DNA of 64,000 bases from Megamerina dolium. Its lineage: Eukaryota > Arthropoda > Insecta > Diptera > Megamerinidae. The stretch spans positions 76,887,628 through 76,951,627 of the forward strand of contig OY978525.1 in the NCBI GenBank assembly GCA_963854835.1. The letters are read 5' to 3'. Of this stretch, positions 1-10,942 are shown piece after piece. The first letter of the stretch is position 1, and each line of letters starts with the position of its first letter. The notes beneath the pieces are model-generated. The model worked only from the letters and a program-made list of their open reading frames with translations, was not told where the DNA came from and did no database searches. A program made the translations under genes and the position numbers.

Positions 1-1148
1 GCCATTTGTTGCACCATATCTAACTTACTTTTCGCGGTCTTTTGGGTGACCTTAGGCCACCAGACCACAGCATCATACGCTATTAAGGGCCTTGCCATCG
101 TTGTGTAGATCCAGTGCGCTGCTCTGTGAGTAATTCCCCACATGAGACCAAACACTCTCTTACACTGATGCCATACCCGCTGCCTTTCTGGATTTTGTCA
201 TCGTCGATATTTTTCCAAGTCTGCTAGTTATCCAGGATAACACCTAGATACTTTACTTCCTTGGAAACGTGGATGTTCGATCCAAAAAGCTTAAGGCGGT
301 CTATTGTTAGCCCAGTCCTCCTTTTAGTAAAAAGTACTGTTTCCGACTTACTAGCATTTATAGAGTGACCTTGTTCCGTGCACCATTCTTCAACGATTTT
401 GAGTGCACCTCTCATGGTATCATATATAATGTCCAGGAACTTACCGATCACCGTTAGCGCTATGTCATCTGCATACCCGACGGTGTGTATGCCTTTTGAG
501 TCGAGAAGCTAGAGTAGGGAATCGACCGTGATGTTCCAAAGGATGGGCGATAATACGCCCCCCTGTGGACACCCTTTGACTACCCTACCTCTAAGTCTGT
601 AACTTCCATTTTGAAAGTTTATTGCCCTTTTCCTCAGCATGCTGTCCACCCACCTTATAATGGTTGGGCTGACTTCACGAGTAGCAAGGGCCATCCTTAT
701 TTTATCGAAACTAATCTTATTGAAGGCACCTTCTGTATCCATAAAAGTAGACGTAGATATCCCTCCACAGAACAGTTCTCTCTCAGCTACGCGAACGAGT
801 TCATGCAGGGCCGTTTCAGTGGATTGCCAGATCTGTATGCGTGCTGACACCTGCTCAGTGGTTTTGTCAAAAGCATTGTCCTTTCCATGTAGTCCACCAG
901 TACTCCCTCCATACATTTAAGCAGAAAGAAGGTCAAGCTAACCGGCCGGAAAGATTCAGCCTCTGAGTAGTCCCTTTTTCCCGGCTATCTCCATTGAGTC
1001 GGAATATATCCTGTAGCCAGGCAAGTAGTGATTATTCCCAGAAGCTTGTCTACCAGAGTGTCTGCACCCTACTGAAGTAGGGCTAGGAATATCCCATTTG
1101 TAACTGCTGTCTTGAATGGAGAGAAACGCTTTATCGCTCGATAAACCC
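1..1148 (-). pseudogene. LOA/Jockey-superfamily LINE reverse transcriptase remnant, cut by the window start
   Basis: Non-LTR retrotransposon ORF2 fragment that would copy element RNA at a nicked target. Reading the minus strand from about 1140, a decayed finger region with a GADTLVDKLLGIITTCLATGYIP-like stretch is broken by stops. It is followed by an open piece (916-509) with DTEGAFNKISFD and the palm motif GCPQGGVLSPILWN. The catalytic YADD box survives near 457-480 (GYADDIALT), and the thumb reads KYLGVILDN near 240. After that the frame shifts again, and the RNase H/C-terminal part lies outside the window. The GCPQGGVLSP box and the YLGVILD thumb fit the Jockey/LOA/R1 group rather than RTE; the exact clade is inferred. 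No intact ORF remains. Confidence 0.85.
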
Positions 1149-1160
1149 TAAATAATGGCA

Positions 1161-1374
1161 TATTAGAAGGGACCTACTTATTTTAGCCGGTTCCGAACGG
1201 CATAACACTTGTGACATCGCTTTTTCTGAGCTTTGTCACAGAGTTCTTTTAAAAGCTTTTTCATGGCAAGAAAAATCTTATCGATATTAAATTTGTTATG
1301 CATCAGCCGGGGATTGAACCACGACCTACACAACAGAAGGCGAACATACTAACCACTGAGCTACGGCACCCACC
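1161..1374 (-). mobile_element. tRNA-derived SINE copy, internally deleted
   Basis: Same family as the better copies at 15507-15853, 40773-41121 and 62789-63131. On the minus strand the tRNA-like head (TAGCTCAGTGG, then GGTTCAATCCC) begins near 1374, and the LINE-like 3' part (GGCTAAAATAAGTAGGTCCC) ends near 1161. About 55 bp between the head and the TTGCCATGAAAAAGC segment are missing compared with the full copies. Confidence 0.85.
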
Positions 1375-2370
1375 CAAAAAAATGTTTAATCGATTAAAAA
1401 AAAAAAATATCCTTTAATAAATGTGTGAATTACACTGCGACCTATTGCGGTCTATTGTGTCCTCTGTTCTTTTCACAACACTTCTGTTCGGCTTACGGCA
1501 CCTGAGAAGTTCGTAGGCCATATTAGGCTTATGTTCCCCTCTCGTCTCTTGGAAATAGCATCACATTCGACTGGAAGGTGGAGGGGTGCCTCTATGATCG
1601 AGTCGCAGACACAGTGACTAAATATTTCATGAGGTGCATTTATCTAACAATATGCGTTATTTTTTCGTGTACACTTGTTTTACGTAAGGAATCCTGAAAG
1701 TGGTGCGATTTAAAAAGAATGACCCGAATAGGGCATTTTTTTATCAATGTAACCGTTCAACCAGAAATTATGCTGACCATAAAATATACGAATTGCTCTA
1801 CGAACTTCGCGAACAAAATTATTTTTTTGAAAAATTCCACAATTTGGAAGCGTTGTTCTCTCGTTAAATGATTCATGATGAAATAACCAATTTTACTAAA
1901 CAGAAATGTCTACACAGTTTGATAATTCTCATCTGTCAAACCATAATCCTTTTCTATGGGTAACATCGCAGGCTGAGTCACTCGCCAATTGTATATAAAG
2001 TTCGGAATTTTGTGAATGACAGAAGTTCTATAAACATAATAAATGATATTACATGTAACAATTTCTTTTGTATATTATTTACCTAGGATTGATTACAATA
2101 CGAGTTGAATATTTAAATGATATTAATTAGTCATCCCTGTAGAAGTGTATGCATAGTTAAAAAATTTTATATAATTTAAAAATTGTCTAATTAATAATCG
2201 TTAATCACTATACCATAAATAGCAAGTGGCTTATAAGCCACCAAAACTGACCAGTTTCTCTCCATTAAAGTACAACTCAAGTCTTCTGGATATTTCTCTG
2301 GCTCTCTTTGCTTGCCAAAGAACTAAGTAACAGAAGATAGTTCAGAATTTCCGTAAAAAAATAAGAGCAT
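1375..2370. other. AT-rich stretch without a recognisable gene
   Basis: No reading frame with family character. On the minus strand, about 1440-1640 gives a short frame with a HLPVECDAISKRRERN stretch that loosely recalls the cysteine/histidine C-terminal region of LINE ORF2 proteins. It is too short and decayed to call. The rest is AT-rich and stop-filled. Confidence 0.4.
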
Positions 2371-2690
2371 GCTATAAAAACTGCTTTAAAAGATTTTATA
2401 TTTACGAGTAGATATTAACCCTTCATATTAACATTAACATTTCGTTATTACTCCTTTAGATTTAGAGTTAGCTACACGCTTCGAACGAACACGCTTATTG
2501 GTTTCTTAAGGGCTTTAATTTTATGATGGCAAACTGTTTTATTAGAGGCGTAGAATCAAGGAACCCAAATGTGTTTTTTAGGGGCTCGTTCAATTTCCAA
2601 CTCACATATTACGGAATTATAGCACTACCTAATAGCTTTTCAACGATTTATCAGTTTTAAAAGTTGGACAATCAACAACTATGAATAAAA
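2371..2690 (+). repeat. Dispersed noncoding repeat, copy 1
   Basis: Visibly similar in the same orientation to 20396-20700. Shared blocks include a GGGCTTTAATTTTATGATG-like stretch and an AGGGGCTCGTTCAATTT-like stretch. It has many indels and no coding potential, so it is probably an old transposon remnant of unknown class. The limits are approximate. Confidence 0.6.
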
Positions 2691-2949
2691 TAATCATTTT
2701 GTGGTTCTAAAAGGGTTAAGAAAAACAATTTTATTATCCCGACATCGTTTCAACATAATCTTTCAAATTATATTAGAGAATATTGTACAATTTTAACAAA
2801 TGCAAATGGAAACTTGAGACTCTAGTCGAAACCTCTAAATCTTCTTCAATCGCAGTAAAATATCATATTTAACAGCTTTTTGGATACTAGAGGGTGGGCG
2901 CAAAAATGATTGTGCTTTTTCCCCATAGAAATTATAGACACCCTAATGT

Positions 2950-2975
2950 ACTAACTTACTTACTTATGTGGCCAT
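2950..2975 (-). repeat. (AAGT)n tail of RTE copy 1
   Basis: On the minus strand the element ends GGCCACATAAGTAAGTAAGT. The same terminal phrase with AAGT repeats is seen at 10910-10942, 41578-41595 and 51045-51062. A short tandem-repeat 3' tail instead of poly(A) is typical of RTE LINEs. Confidence 0.8.
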
Positions 2976-3191
2976 TACAACCGAATCTAGCAAGCGCTGA
3001 CAAGTTCTCCAGTACTTGATCTTTCCACCGGAGATTAGGTCGTCCTTCAGCGGGTTCCGAATATAGAACCTTCTTAGCCAGAGCGTGTTCTTCCATTCGT
3101 TCGACATGACCTAGCCAGCGCAGCCGCTGGATTTTGATGCGCTTTACTATGTCAATATCGGCATACAGCTCATAGAGCTCGTGGTTGTAAC

Positions 3192-4640
3192 TTATTCAGT
3201 ACTCGCCACCAACACAAATAGGTCCAACGATCTTGCGAAAACTCCAAGCATTCGATCATCCGAGGTGGATGAGGTGGATGTCCAGGCTTCAGCGCCATAT
3301 GTTAGGACAGGCATGATGAGAGACTTGTAGAGTGTAGTTTTAGTTCTTCGAGAGAGGGCTCGACTTTTCAATTGCTTACTCAGTCCAAAGTAACACCTGT
3401 TAGCAAGAGCTATCCTACGCATGATCTCCAGGCTGACGTCATTACAGTTGTTGATGCTGGTTCCAAGATAGACAAAGTCCCTTACTACTTCAAAAGCGTA
3501 GTTGTCAACAGTGACGTGCTGCCCAAGACGCAGCGACTCTTTGTCTGTTGATACTAGATACTTCGTCTTGCCCTCGTTCACCGTAAGACCCATTCGACGC
3601 AACTCTCTTTCTAACTCTGAGAATGACTGCTTGCGTGTTCATGCCGATTATGTCAATATCGTTGGCATACGCCAACAGCATGACACTTTTGTTGATGATA
3701 GTGCCATTATGTCGTAGATCAGCAGCTCGTATTATTTTCTCCATAATAAGACTGAAGAAGTCGCACGATAACGAATCACCTTGTCTGAAACCCCGTTCGG
3801 TATTAAACGGTGCGGAGAGGTCCTTCCCAATTTTCACTGCACAACAGGAGTTATGCAGTGTCATTCTACAAAGTCGAATGAGCTTTGCAGGAATACCGAG
3901 CTCAGACATTGTTGCGTAGAGGTAATCCCTTACCGGACTGTCGAAAGCGGCTTTATAATCAACAAATAGGTGGTGTGTGTCGATCTGTTTTTCTTGAGTC
4001 TTCTCCAGGATTTGGCGCAGTGTGAAAATCTAGTCGATGGTAGAATTACCAGGTCTGAAGCCTGGTAATTGATACTGTCCAATCAGGTTGCTGGTAGGCT
4101 TCAACCTTTCACACAGTACGCTCGATAGAACCTTGTATGCGATGCTCAGAAGACTTATTCCACGGTAGTTGGCGCAAATTGTGGGGTCTCCTTTTTTATG
4201 CACAGGACAGACAACACTGAGCCTCCAATCATCAGGCATGCTTTCATCCGACCATATTCTGCTTATGAGCTGGTGCATGCAAGCGAGCTGCTCATCGCCT
4301 CCAGTCTTAAACAACTTCGCAGGCAGGCCATCAGCACCTGCAGCTTTGTTGTTCTTCAGCCTGGCCGTTTCAACCTCGTCATAGTCGGGTGGTGGAACAT
4401 CAACACCATCATCTGTAATTGGGGTTATCGGGAAATCACCTCCACTGACAGAATTGTTCGTAGCATCGCCATTCAGTAACGTGGAGAAGTGTTCCCTCCA
4501 TAGACTCAGTACGCTCTGGACATCCGCGATCAGATTCCCATTTCCGTCACTGCAGGAAGAATCTCCGGGATTTAAACTGCCACTTAGGCGCTTGATCTTT
4601 TCGAAGAGTTTTCGTGTCTCATTTTTGTTGGCGCACATCT
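3192..4640 (-). pseudogene. RTE-type LINE reverse transcriptase, frameshifted
   Basis: RT domain in at least three frames. The first piece (4638-4030) holds PVHKKGDPTICANYRGISLL and part of the GFRPG box. The second (3909-3505) holds GFRQGDSLSCDFF and the catalytic box as YAND instead of YADD. The third (3602-3192) holds the thumb, FVYLGTSINN and LTYGAEAWT. The Asp-to-Asn change would remove a metal ligand. Closely similar to the copy at 9543-10838, so the insertion is not extremely old. Confidence 0.88.
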
Positions 4641-4813
4641 TTATCTCCTGACACTCTCTTGTTCTCTCTTCTTACGCAGGAAAAGACGTCTCTCCGTAGT
4701 CCTTTTCACTCAGGGTTTTTCTGTAGGTGGCATCTTTAACTGTGGTAACGTCGCGACACTCCTGATCATACTCAGAGGCCGGTAATAACCGATTATCTCC
4801 TCGGCAGCAGTAG

Positions 4814-5270
4814 TCATGGAGTGGGATATATATCATCAAGTGGGAAAGTGTTCTGCATAAGCAGATCTGATAGTCGAGTGGAAAATGCATTTGCTATCTG
4901 TGGTGATTGCAGCTTACTGACGTCGAGCTTTGTCTGTGTGGGACTTCTCTTGTTATTTGCGACACAAAAACGTGTGCGCACTTTAGCTGCAACAAGGTAG
5001 TGATGCAAGTTGATGTTGGCACCACGGATCGATTTCACGTTCATCATAATGGAAGCATGCCTTCCGTCAATCACAACGTGATCAATTTGGTTTCTTGTAC
5101 GTTGATCTGGAGACAGCCATGTCGTTTTGTGGATATAGAGATGCTGGAATTTGGTACCACCAATTACCATGTTTCGTGTTGCGGCGAAGTCGATCAGCCT
5201 CATTCCGTTATCGGAGGTGTTCTGGTGGAGGCTGAATTATCCGACAGTTGGACCAAAGGTACCTATAAAT
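4814..5270 (-). pseudogene. RTE-type LINE, C-terminal half of the endonuclease
   Basis: The APE-like endonuclease nicks target DNA to prime reverse transcription. Visible motifs are MRLIDFAATRNMVIGGT, then QRTRNQIDHVVIDGRH, which carry the conserved Asn and Asp/His stretches of APE-type nucleases, and then the linker SKLQSPQ. The N-terminal half is absent: the frame runs into leader sequence at about 5270. Compare the longer version at 35395-36280. Non-functional on its own. Confidence 0.8.
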
Positions 5271-5689
5271 AAAATCTATGCATATAAATCGTGGTTGTTT
5301 TTTCGTTTGCTGGGGTCATCATCAAAAGCGGTAGTCCTTATTCGAGGAACTGTTGTGTTCTTCACTGGGGGAGGGTGCTTATGTGGTGGATCCCAAGCCC
5401 AACGCACAATCTCGAATTGAGGGAAGTTTTTGCCACTCACTTTAGCCGCCGCACAACGGGTGCTGGAACAACGTTGCCAGGTGAGCGCCGCATGGAGGCT
5501 CCCTATTAAAATGAAGGTCGTCACATGGGGGCCCCCATTTAGAATAAAGACGCCATCACGTAGTAAGCAGGACAAACTACATGTTGACGAGTGAGTTGAC
5601 TTGCGATGAGTTCAACAAGGATTGCGCTAACTTCGCCAGATTGAAGCAGTTAGCTACGTTGCCTGGCGAAAACATCACCAGACCACCGC

Positions 5690-7062
5690 TTTATCTCGTC
5701 GTCCATTTTAAATAGAATGTAAAAATTGTTATCGTTTAGAAAGCAAGAAGCACATTGTCGACATACCACTTGCAAATATCTTGTAGGAGGAGTCATGGCC
5801 CACTGAACGAGTGCGAGAAGATCAGTGGAATGACCCAGAAGTCGTAAGATTTTGGAATACAAAGAGCAGGGCGTACGTCAATATTAGCAAGAAATAACTA
5901 ATGAGAGTCAAACAGTAAAGGCATACTGGACGCAGTGGCAAAGCATGCACTTAAGACACGAATGTCTATTCCGAACATGGGAAAGTGAAAACGGAAAAAT
6001 CACTTATTATCTTCTAGTGGTACCCAAGGCAAGAATAAACGAAGTGATAGCTGAGTATCATAATGCTTCCAGTGAAGGACATTTGGGTATTACAAAAACC
6101 GTCGAGAAAATTAAGAAACGATAATTTTCGATATCATGGCCATGTTGCTGAGTGGATTCGGAAGTGTGAGCAATGTGAAATGGCCGAAAGTCCCACTAAG
6201 GAAAGTTGAGGTAAAATACACCAATACTCCATTTGAACGAATTGTTATGGACATAGCTAGACCATTTCCATCAAGCAACGCAGTGAACAAGTATGTTCTG
6301 GTGGTTAGAGATTTTTTCAGTAAATGGTCTGAAGTATACCCCATTCCAAATCAAGAAGCTAGTACACTTGCGGATGTATTTGTCAACCAATGGTTTACTC
6401 GTTTTGGCGTACCGATGGATTTATACTCAGACCAAGGTCGAAATTTCGAATCAGTTGTGTTCCAAGAGATGTGCCGTTTGTTGGGTATAAACAAAACTCG
6501 TACAACACGTTTGCATTCACAATCTGATGGTATGACGGTTTAACCGTACCTTGGAGGAATATCTGAGAAAGGTCGTAGATAAAAACCAAAAAAACTTCAA
6601 TGTTCCTCATGGCACATCGATGCGCACAACATGATACTACTGCCACTACACCAGCAATGGCAATTTTTGGAAACGAGTTAAAACTGCCAGCTGACTTAAA
6701 ATTTGGAATCTCAACACCAGCGAGGTCAACCGAAGGTAACTGCACTAGTGAAAAGCGGGAACATTTGGATGAAGTACATCAGTTCATCAGAGAGCGGTCG
6801 CAGATGATAAGCGATAAGATGAAGGCCAGGTATGAAACAAATTCAAAAGTGTTCTATGAAGGAGAGCTTGTAATGCTTCATAACCCTCAATGAAAGAAAG
6901 GCCTGTCCTCTAAACTACAGACACATTGGGAAGGACCTTATGAGATTATAGCAAAGATAAATCACGTAGTGTATCGTATCCAATGCAGTTGGAGCGACTT
7001 GCGCCATATCAGGAGGAAGCATAGAAATTTTTTTGGGACGAACAAAGTTAAGAAGAGGGTAA
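5690..7062 (+). pseudogene. Ty3/Gypsy-type integrase remnant
   Basis: C-terminal part of an LTR-retrotransposon pol. In order: a linker with EDQWNDPEVVRFWN (about 5800); a decayed zinc-binding region (HNASSEGHLGITKTVEKIKKR, then out of frame RKCEQCEM); and the catalytic core (6136-6543) with ERIVMDIARPFP carrying the first Asp, then VPMDLYSDQGRNFES carrying the second. Next is LHSQSDGM, where the frame breaks just before the usual VERFNR box. From 6600 the C-terminal domain reads HWEGPYEIIAKINHVVYRI, a GPY/F-like module. Several stops and frameshifts make it dead. RT and protease are not in the window. The family (Gypsy/mdg1/412-like) is inferred. Confidence 0.85.
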
Positions 7063-7478
7063 TGTGACGAGTATCGATGGTTATTGCGAATAGCACGAAC
7101 AATGGTACAATCGAAACGAATGTCGACAAAAATGAATAGGCGATAACTAGAACAAGCCAACGAGAAAGAAAGAGAAGAAACATAAGCTTAAAATAAAGTA
7201 ATTGGAGGTGTCCTTAGTTTAGCTCTGTGTAACATATCAGGTATAGTATGCATTTTTAAATCCTTTCTAGAATGTCCAGTTTAGTGTTTTTAATACATTT
7301 TGTTGTGCGTTTCCGAAGCATTTGCACCGAGACATCCTACGAGAACAACTACATTTGCTGTTATTGTATTTGTGACGAATGTGCCATTATTTTGTGTAAA
7401 GTAGCTGACATACAGTACCATTCGAATATTTGAATATTACATTTTGGTTAATCCATAGTGTCCCAATCTATCACACAA
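7063..7478 (+). other. Possible 3' LTR of the Gypsy remnant
   Basis: The integrase frame ends near 7062. It is preceded by a purine run (AAGAAGAGGGTAA) that could be a polypurine tract, followed by TGTGACGA, a plausible LTR start. An end at about 7478 (ATCACACA) is a guess. No second LTR is present to confirm the limits. Confidence 0.3.
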
Positions 7479-7511
7479 TTATCAAGTCTTTTTCGATAGC
7501 AAAAGAAATAT

Positions 7512-7659
7512 CCCTTATAGGCCCGACACCGGCTTCGCGGCCATCAGTATTTTAGATAGAAGTCTCTCTTGATAGCCGGCCTTCGGCCTGGTGCAAAACC
7601 AACAACCTTTATAGGCCCGACGACAGCTTCGCGACCATCAATATTTTACAAAAAAGTCT
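7512..7659 (+). repeat. Two tandem GC-rich units
   Basis: Two about 54-bp units (7512-7565 and 7606-7659) share TATAGGCCCGAC, GCTTCGCG and CCATCA/TATTTTA blocks. They are separated by a short GC palindrome (GCCGGCCTTCGGCC). Unusually GC-rich for this window; nature unknown. Confidence 0.7.
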
Positions 7660-7684
7660 TTTTAGTATGTAATTATTTTTTTAT

Positions 7685-7738
7685 TATTCTATTTTATTCT
7701 ACTCTATTCTATTCTATTCTATTCTACTTCTACATTTG
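7685..7738 (+). repeat. (TTCTA)n microsatellite
   Basis: Pentanucleotide TTCTA/ATTCT repeated about ten times with few interruptions, immediately next to the tandem GC-rich units. Confidence 0.9.
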
Positions 7739-7767
7739 TAAATTCAACAAAACATCGTTGTAGCGGA

Positions 7768-8826
7768 TTATATAGTGCTCCATTTCATATTAAAAAAATG
7801 CTTAAGCACATAAATATTGTTATGCTTGCAATATTTTACTAACATGAATTTTGGCAAATACCTATCGAAGTGGCGCTTACTTCTGTGATATTGGGGCGTG
7901 GAGTACTTCACATGCCTCCACAGCCCTTTAATTGTGTTGGTGTACTGCAGAGTTTCGGGGTTTCTGAAGTTTATGGAGTGGTTCGCTTTAAAGTGTGCAA
8001 AACCCTCCTCCGATAAAGAGTCGTAAGCCTTAAATATGTAACTGGTAGTAAGTGACTAAGTGAGAATTTTAATTTAATCATACCCTCCAAAAATCATATA
8101 CAATAGTTGTTTCGTGATGAATTCAGTCCTTGATTATAGAGTGCAGGGTTTCCTTATCCCTCCTCTCCACAGAAACAAAAAAGTAGAGGTTGCTACCTCT
8201 CTCTACACCTCCGAACATCCACTGATCCTCAACTGCATGACCCAAATGGTACTTCCGGTTCCCGAACTTACTTTCGTCGATTTCTACAGTTTTTGCTATT
8301 CCGCCAATTTTTTGTTCTTTATTGACCGTGCCGTCATACGCCACTTGCCGACAAAAGCTTGCTCAATCTATGGTCGTATGACGCGAAATATCCAAGTCGT
8401 TCATTATAAATTCTTACGTCGTATTCTTCACCCATAAATATGAGAATGCAAGTAATTTTTTAATAGGCAACTTTGACTTGGCGAAAAAAGTGTCATTTCT
8501 CAGCGACAAGTCAATATGGCATCTTGCCGTTTTCTTTCCCTTCGCTGAAAACTTCACACGACACCTGAAATATTTTACTAATTACAACAAAAATACCTTC
8601 TATATACAGAACATTAACACTACCTTCAAACAAAACCATCTAAAGTTTTGAATGATTTCATCAACTTAAATTTACAGCCATTAATACATTTGTAATCACC
8701 CTCCCGTGGAATTAATTCCATTAGCCGAGCGATTGCGTTATGGGGAACACTAAAACCATCCGAGGGCTCGAACAAACTATAAATTTTTTATAAATTCAAA
8801 TCACTCATTTTAACAACTTAATCAAC
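7768..8826 (-). pseudogene. Merlin (IS1016/ISXO2-like) transposase remnant
   Basis: DDE transposase of the Merlin superfamily. From the N-terminus: a decayed start near 8826; a SRHTTIDWASF-like region with a TGA (8345-8430); then an open stretch with KTVEIDESKFG (first catalytic Asp), DQWMFGGVER and HSIIKD. A TGA in a Trp-like position follows, then TTIVYDFWR with the second Asp. At that point a 55-nt segment with GT and AG ends interrupts the frame, which resumes at AYDSLSEEGF without loss of any residue. The last part is NHSINFRNPETLQYTNTIKGLWRH; families of this type normally have Glu where Lys stands in NTIKG, so the third catalytic residue is lost. Stop at 7768. Confident as Merlin; dead. 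Confidence 0.85.
8029..8083 (-). other. Putative 55-nt intron in the Merlin transposase
   Basis: On the minus strand the segment starts GTATGATTA and ends ATATTTAAG. It sits in phase 0 between an Arg codon and AYDSLS. Removing it restores the D-x-W-x-A-Y-D-x-L arrangement expected of the family. The length is typical of short insect introns. It could instead be a chance insertion with GT/AG ends. Confidence 0.6.
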
Positions 8827-8830
8827 AAAA
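8819..8830 (+). repeat. Left target-site duplication of RTE copy 2
   Basis: TAATCAACAAAA here is repeated exactly at 10943-10954, on either side of the RTE insertion. It fixes the element at 8831-10942. Confidence 0.85.
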
Positions 8831-10942
8831 GAGAAAGCTCGACGTCAGTAAGCTGCGATCACCAGAGACAGCAGATGCATTTTCCACTCGACTATCGGAT
8901 CTGCTTATGCAGAACACTCCCCCACTTGATGATACATGCGCACGGTGGACACATATATCCCACTCCATGACTACTGCTGCCGAGGAGATAATCGGTTATT
9001 ACCGGCCTCTGAGGAATAAGTTGTATGATCAGGAGTGTCGCGACGTTACCACAGTTAAAGATGCCACCTACAGAAAAACCCTGAGTGAAAAGGACTACGG
9101 AGAGACGTCTTTTCCTGCGTAAGAAGAGAGAACAAACAAAAATGCCAACAAAAATGAGACACGAAAACTCTTCGAAAAGATCAAGCGCCTAAGTGGCAGT
9201 TTAAATCCCGGAGATTCTTCCTGCAGTGACGGAAATGGGAATCTGATCGCGGATGTCCAGAGCGTACTGAGTCTATGGAGGGAACACTTCTCCACGTTAC
9301 TGAATGGCGATGCTACGAACAATTCCGTCAGTGGAGGTGATTTCCCGATAACCCCAATTACAGATGATGGTGTTGATGTTCCACCACCCGACTATGACGA
9401 GGTTGAAACGGCCATTTTAAGGCTGAAGAACAACAAAGCTGAAGGTGCTGATGGCCTGCCTGCCGAGTTGTTTAAGACCGGAGGCGATGAGCTGCTCACC
9501 CGCATGCACCAGCTCATAAGCAGAATATGGTAGGATGAAAGCATGCCTGATGATTGGAGGCTCAGTGTTGTCTGTCCTGTGCATAAAAAAGGAGACCCTA
9601 CAATTTGCGCCAACTACCGTGGAATAAGTCTTCTGAGCATCGCATACAAGGTTCTATCGAGCGTACTGTGTGAAAGGTTGAAGCCTATGCTCAGCAACCT
9701 GATTGGACCTTATCAGTGTGGCTTCAGACCTGGTAAATCCACCATCGACCAGATTTTCACACTGCGCCAAATCCTGGAGAAGACCCAAGAAAAACAGATC
9801 GACACACACCACCTATTTGTTGATTATAAAGCCGCTTTCGACAGTCCGGTAAGGGATTACCTCTACGCAACAATGTCTGAGTTCGGTATTCCTGCAAAGC
9901 TCATTCGACTTTGTAGAATGACACTGCATAACTCCTGTTGTGCAGTGAAAATTGGGAAGGACCTCTCCGCACCGTTTAATACCGGACGGGGTTTCAGACA
10001 AGGTGATTCGTTATCGTGCGACTTCTTCAGTCTTATTATGGAGAAAATAATACGAGCTGCTGATCTACGACATAATGGCACTATCTTCAACAAAAGTGTC
10101 ATGCTGTTAACGTATGCCGACGATATTGACATAATCGGTATGAACACGCGAGTAGTCAGTGCAGTATTCTCAGAGTTGGAAAGAGAGTCGCGTCGGATGG
10201 GTCTCACGGTGAACGAGGGCAAGACGAAGTATCTAGTCTCAACAAACAAAGAGTCCCGGCGTCTTGGACAGCACGTCACTGTTGACAACTACGCTTTTGA
10301 AGTAGTAAGGGACTTTGTCTATCTTGGAACCAGCATTAACAGCAGTAATGACGTCAGCTTGGAGATCATGCGTAGGATAACTCTTGCTAACAGGTGTTAC
10401 TTTGGGCTGAGTAAACAATTGAAAAGTCGAGCCCTCTCTCGAAGAACGAAAACTACACTCTACAAGTCTCTCATCATGCCTGTCCTAACATATGGCGCTG
10501 AAGCCTGGACAATTTCCACCTCGGATGAGCGAATACTTGGAGTTTTCGAGAGAAAAGTCCTACGAAAGATCTTTGGACCTATTTGCGTTGGTGGCGAGTA
10601 CCGAATAAGGTACAACCATGAGCTGTACGAGCTGTATGCCGATATTGACATAGTAAAGCGCATCAAAATCCAGCGGCTGCGCTGGCTAGGTCATGTCGAG
10701 CGAATGGAAGAACACGCTCCAGCTAAGAAGGTGTTATATTCGGAACCCGCTGGAGGACGACGCAAAAGAGGAAGACCAAACCTCCGGTGGAAAGACCAAG
10801 TACTGGAGAACCTGACGGCGCTTGGAATTTCTAACTGACGCCAGCTAGCGAAGAACAGAGATGGCTGGCGAAGCATGTTATTTTCGGCCTAAATCGATAT
10901 TCGGTTGTTATGGCCACATAAGTAAGTAAGTAAGTAAGTAAG
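8831..10942 (+). mobile_element. RTE-type LINE copy 2, 5'-truncated, with target-site duplication
   Basis: Starts inside the linker after the endonuclease (KLDVSKLRS) and runs to the AAGT-repeat tail. It is bounded by a 12-bp duplication, which is the hallmark of target-primed reverse transcription. It lies in the sequence upstream of the Merlin reading frame, so it inserted after Merlin. One frame is followed from 8836 to 10838 with two in-frame stops: TAA at 9120-9122 in the indel-scarred linker, and TAG at 9531-9533 where other copies have a Ser codon. Confidence 0.9.
9543..10838 (+). pseudogene. RTE-type LINE reverse transcriptase, 431-codon open frame
   Basis: The best-preserved RTE RT here. 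From the first Met after the TAG at 9531: PVHKKGDP (residues 12-19), GFRPGKSTIDQ (60-70), catalytic FVDYKAAFD (92-100), RQGDSLSCD (152-160) and YADDIDIIG (191-199) with both Asp intact. The thumb (FVYLGTSIN, LTYGAEAWT) and a basic C-terminus (GGRRKRGRPNLRWKDQ) follow. It has no RNase H, as in RTE. The true protein would start upstream in the endonuclease, so this frame is only the C-terminal portion. It is possibly catalytically competent in isolation but not an autonomous element. Confidence 0.88.

Larger units (their letters stand above)
2950..5600 (-). mobile_element. RTE-type LINE copy 1, internally deleted
   Basis: The minus-strand copy ends at 2950 in a tail of repeated AAGT, as do the copies ending at 10942 and 51062. 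From its 5' side it holds an N-terminal/leader region (about 5276-5575), then a junction near 5270. Roughly 0.5 kb of the endonuclease present in the copy at 35350 is missing there. The second half of the endonuclease, a linker and the RT follow. There is no RNase H, consistent with RTE. RT pieces lie in different frames. Its linker carries the same indel/TAA lesion as the copy at 8831. Confidence 0.85.

Noticed and set aside
1440..1640. LINE C-terminal knuckle on the minus strand
   Set aside because: Only a short HLPVECDAISKRRERN-like stretch; too little to assign a family.
5276..5575. 99-codon minus-strand frame as a host gene
   Set aside because: The same phrases occur in RTE-derived DNA at 20757-20865 and lead into the RTE endonuclease start as seen at 35352, so it is RTE leader/N-terminal sequence.
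8114..8437. 107-codon plus-strand frame
   Set aside because: It is the shadow of the minus-strand Merlin transposase, which has clear family motifs.
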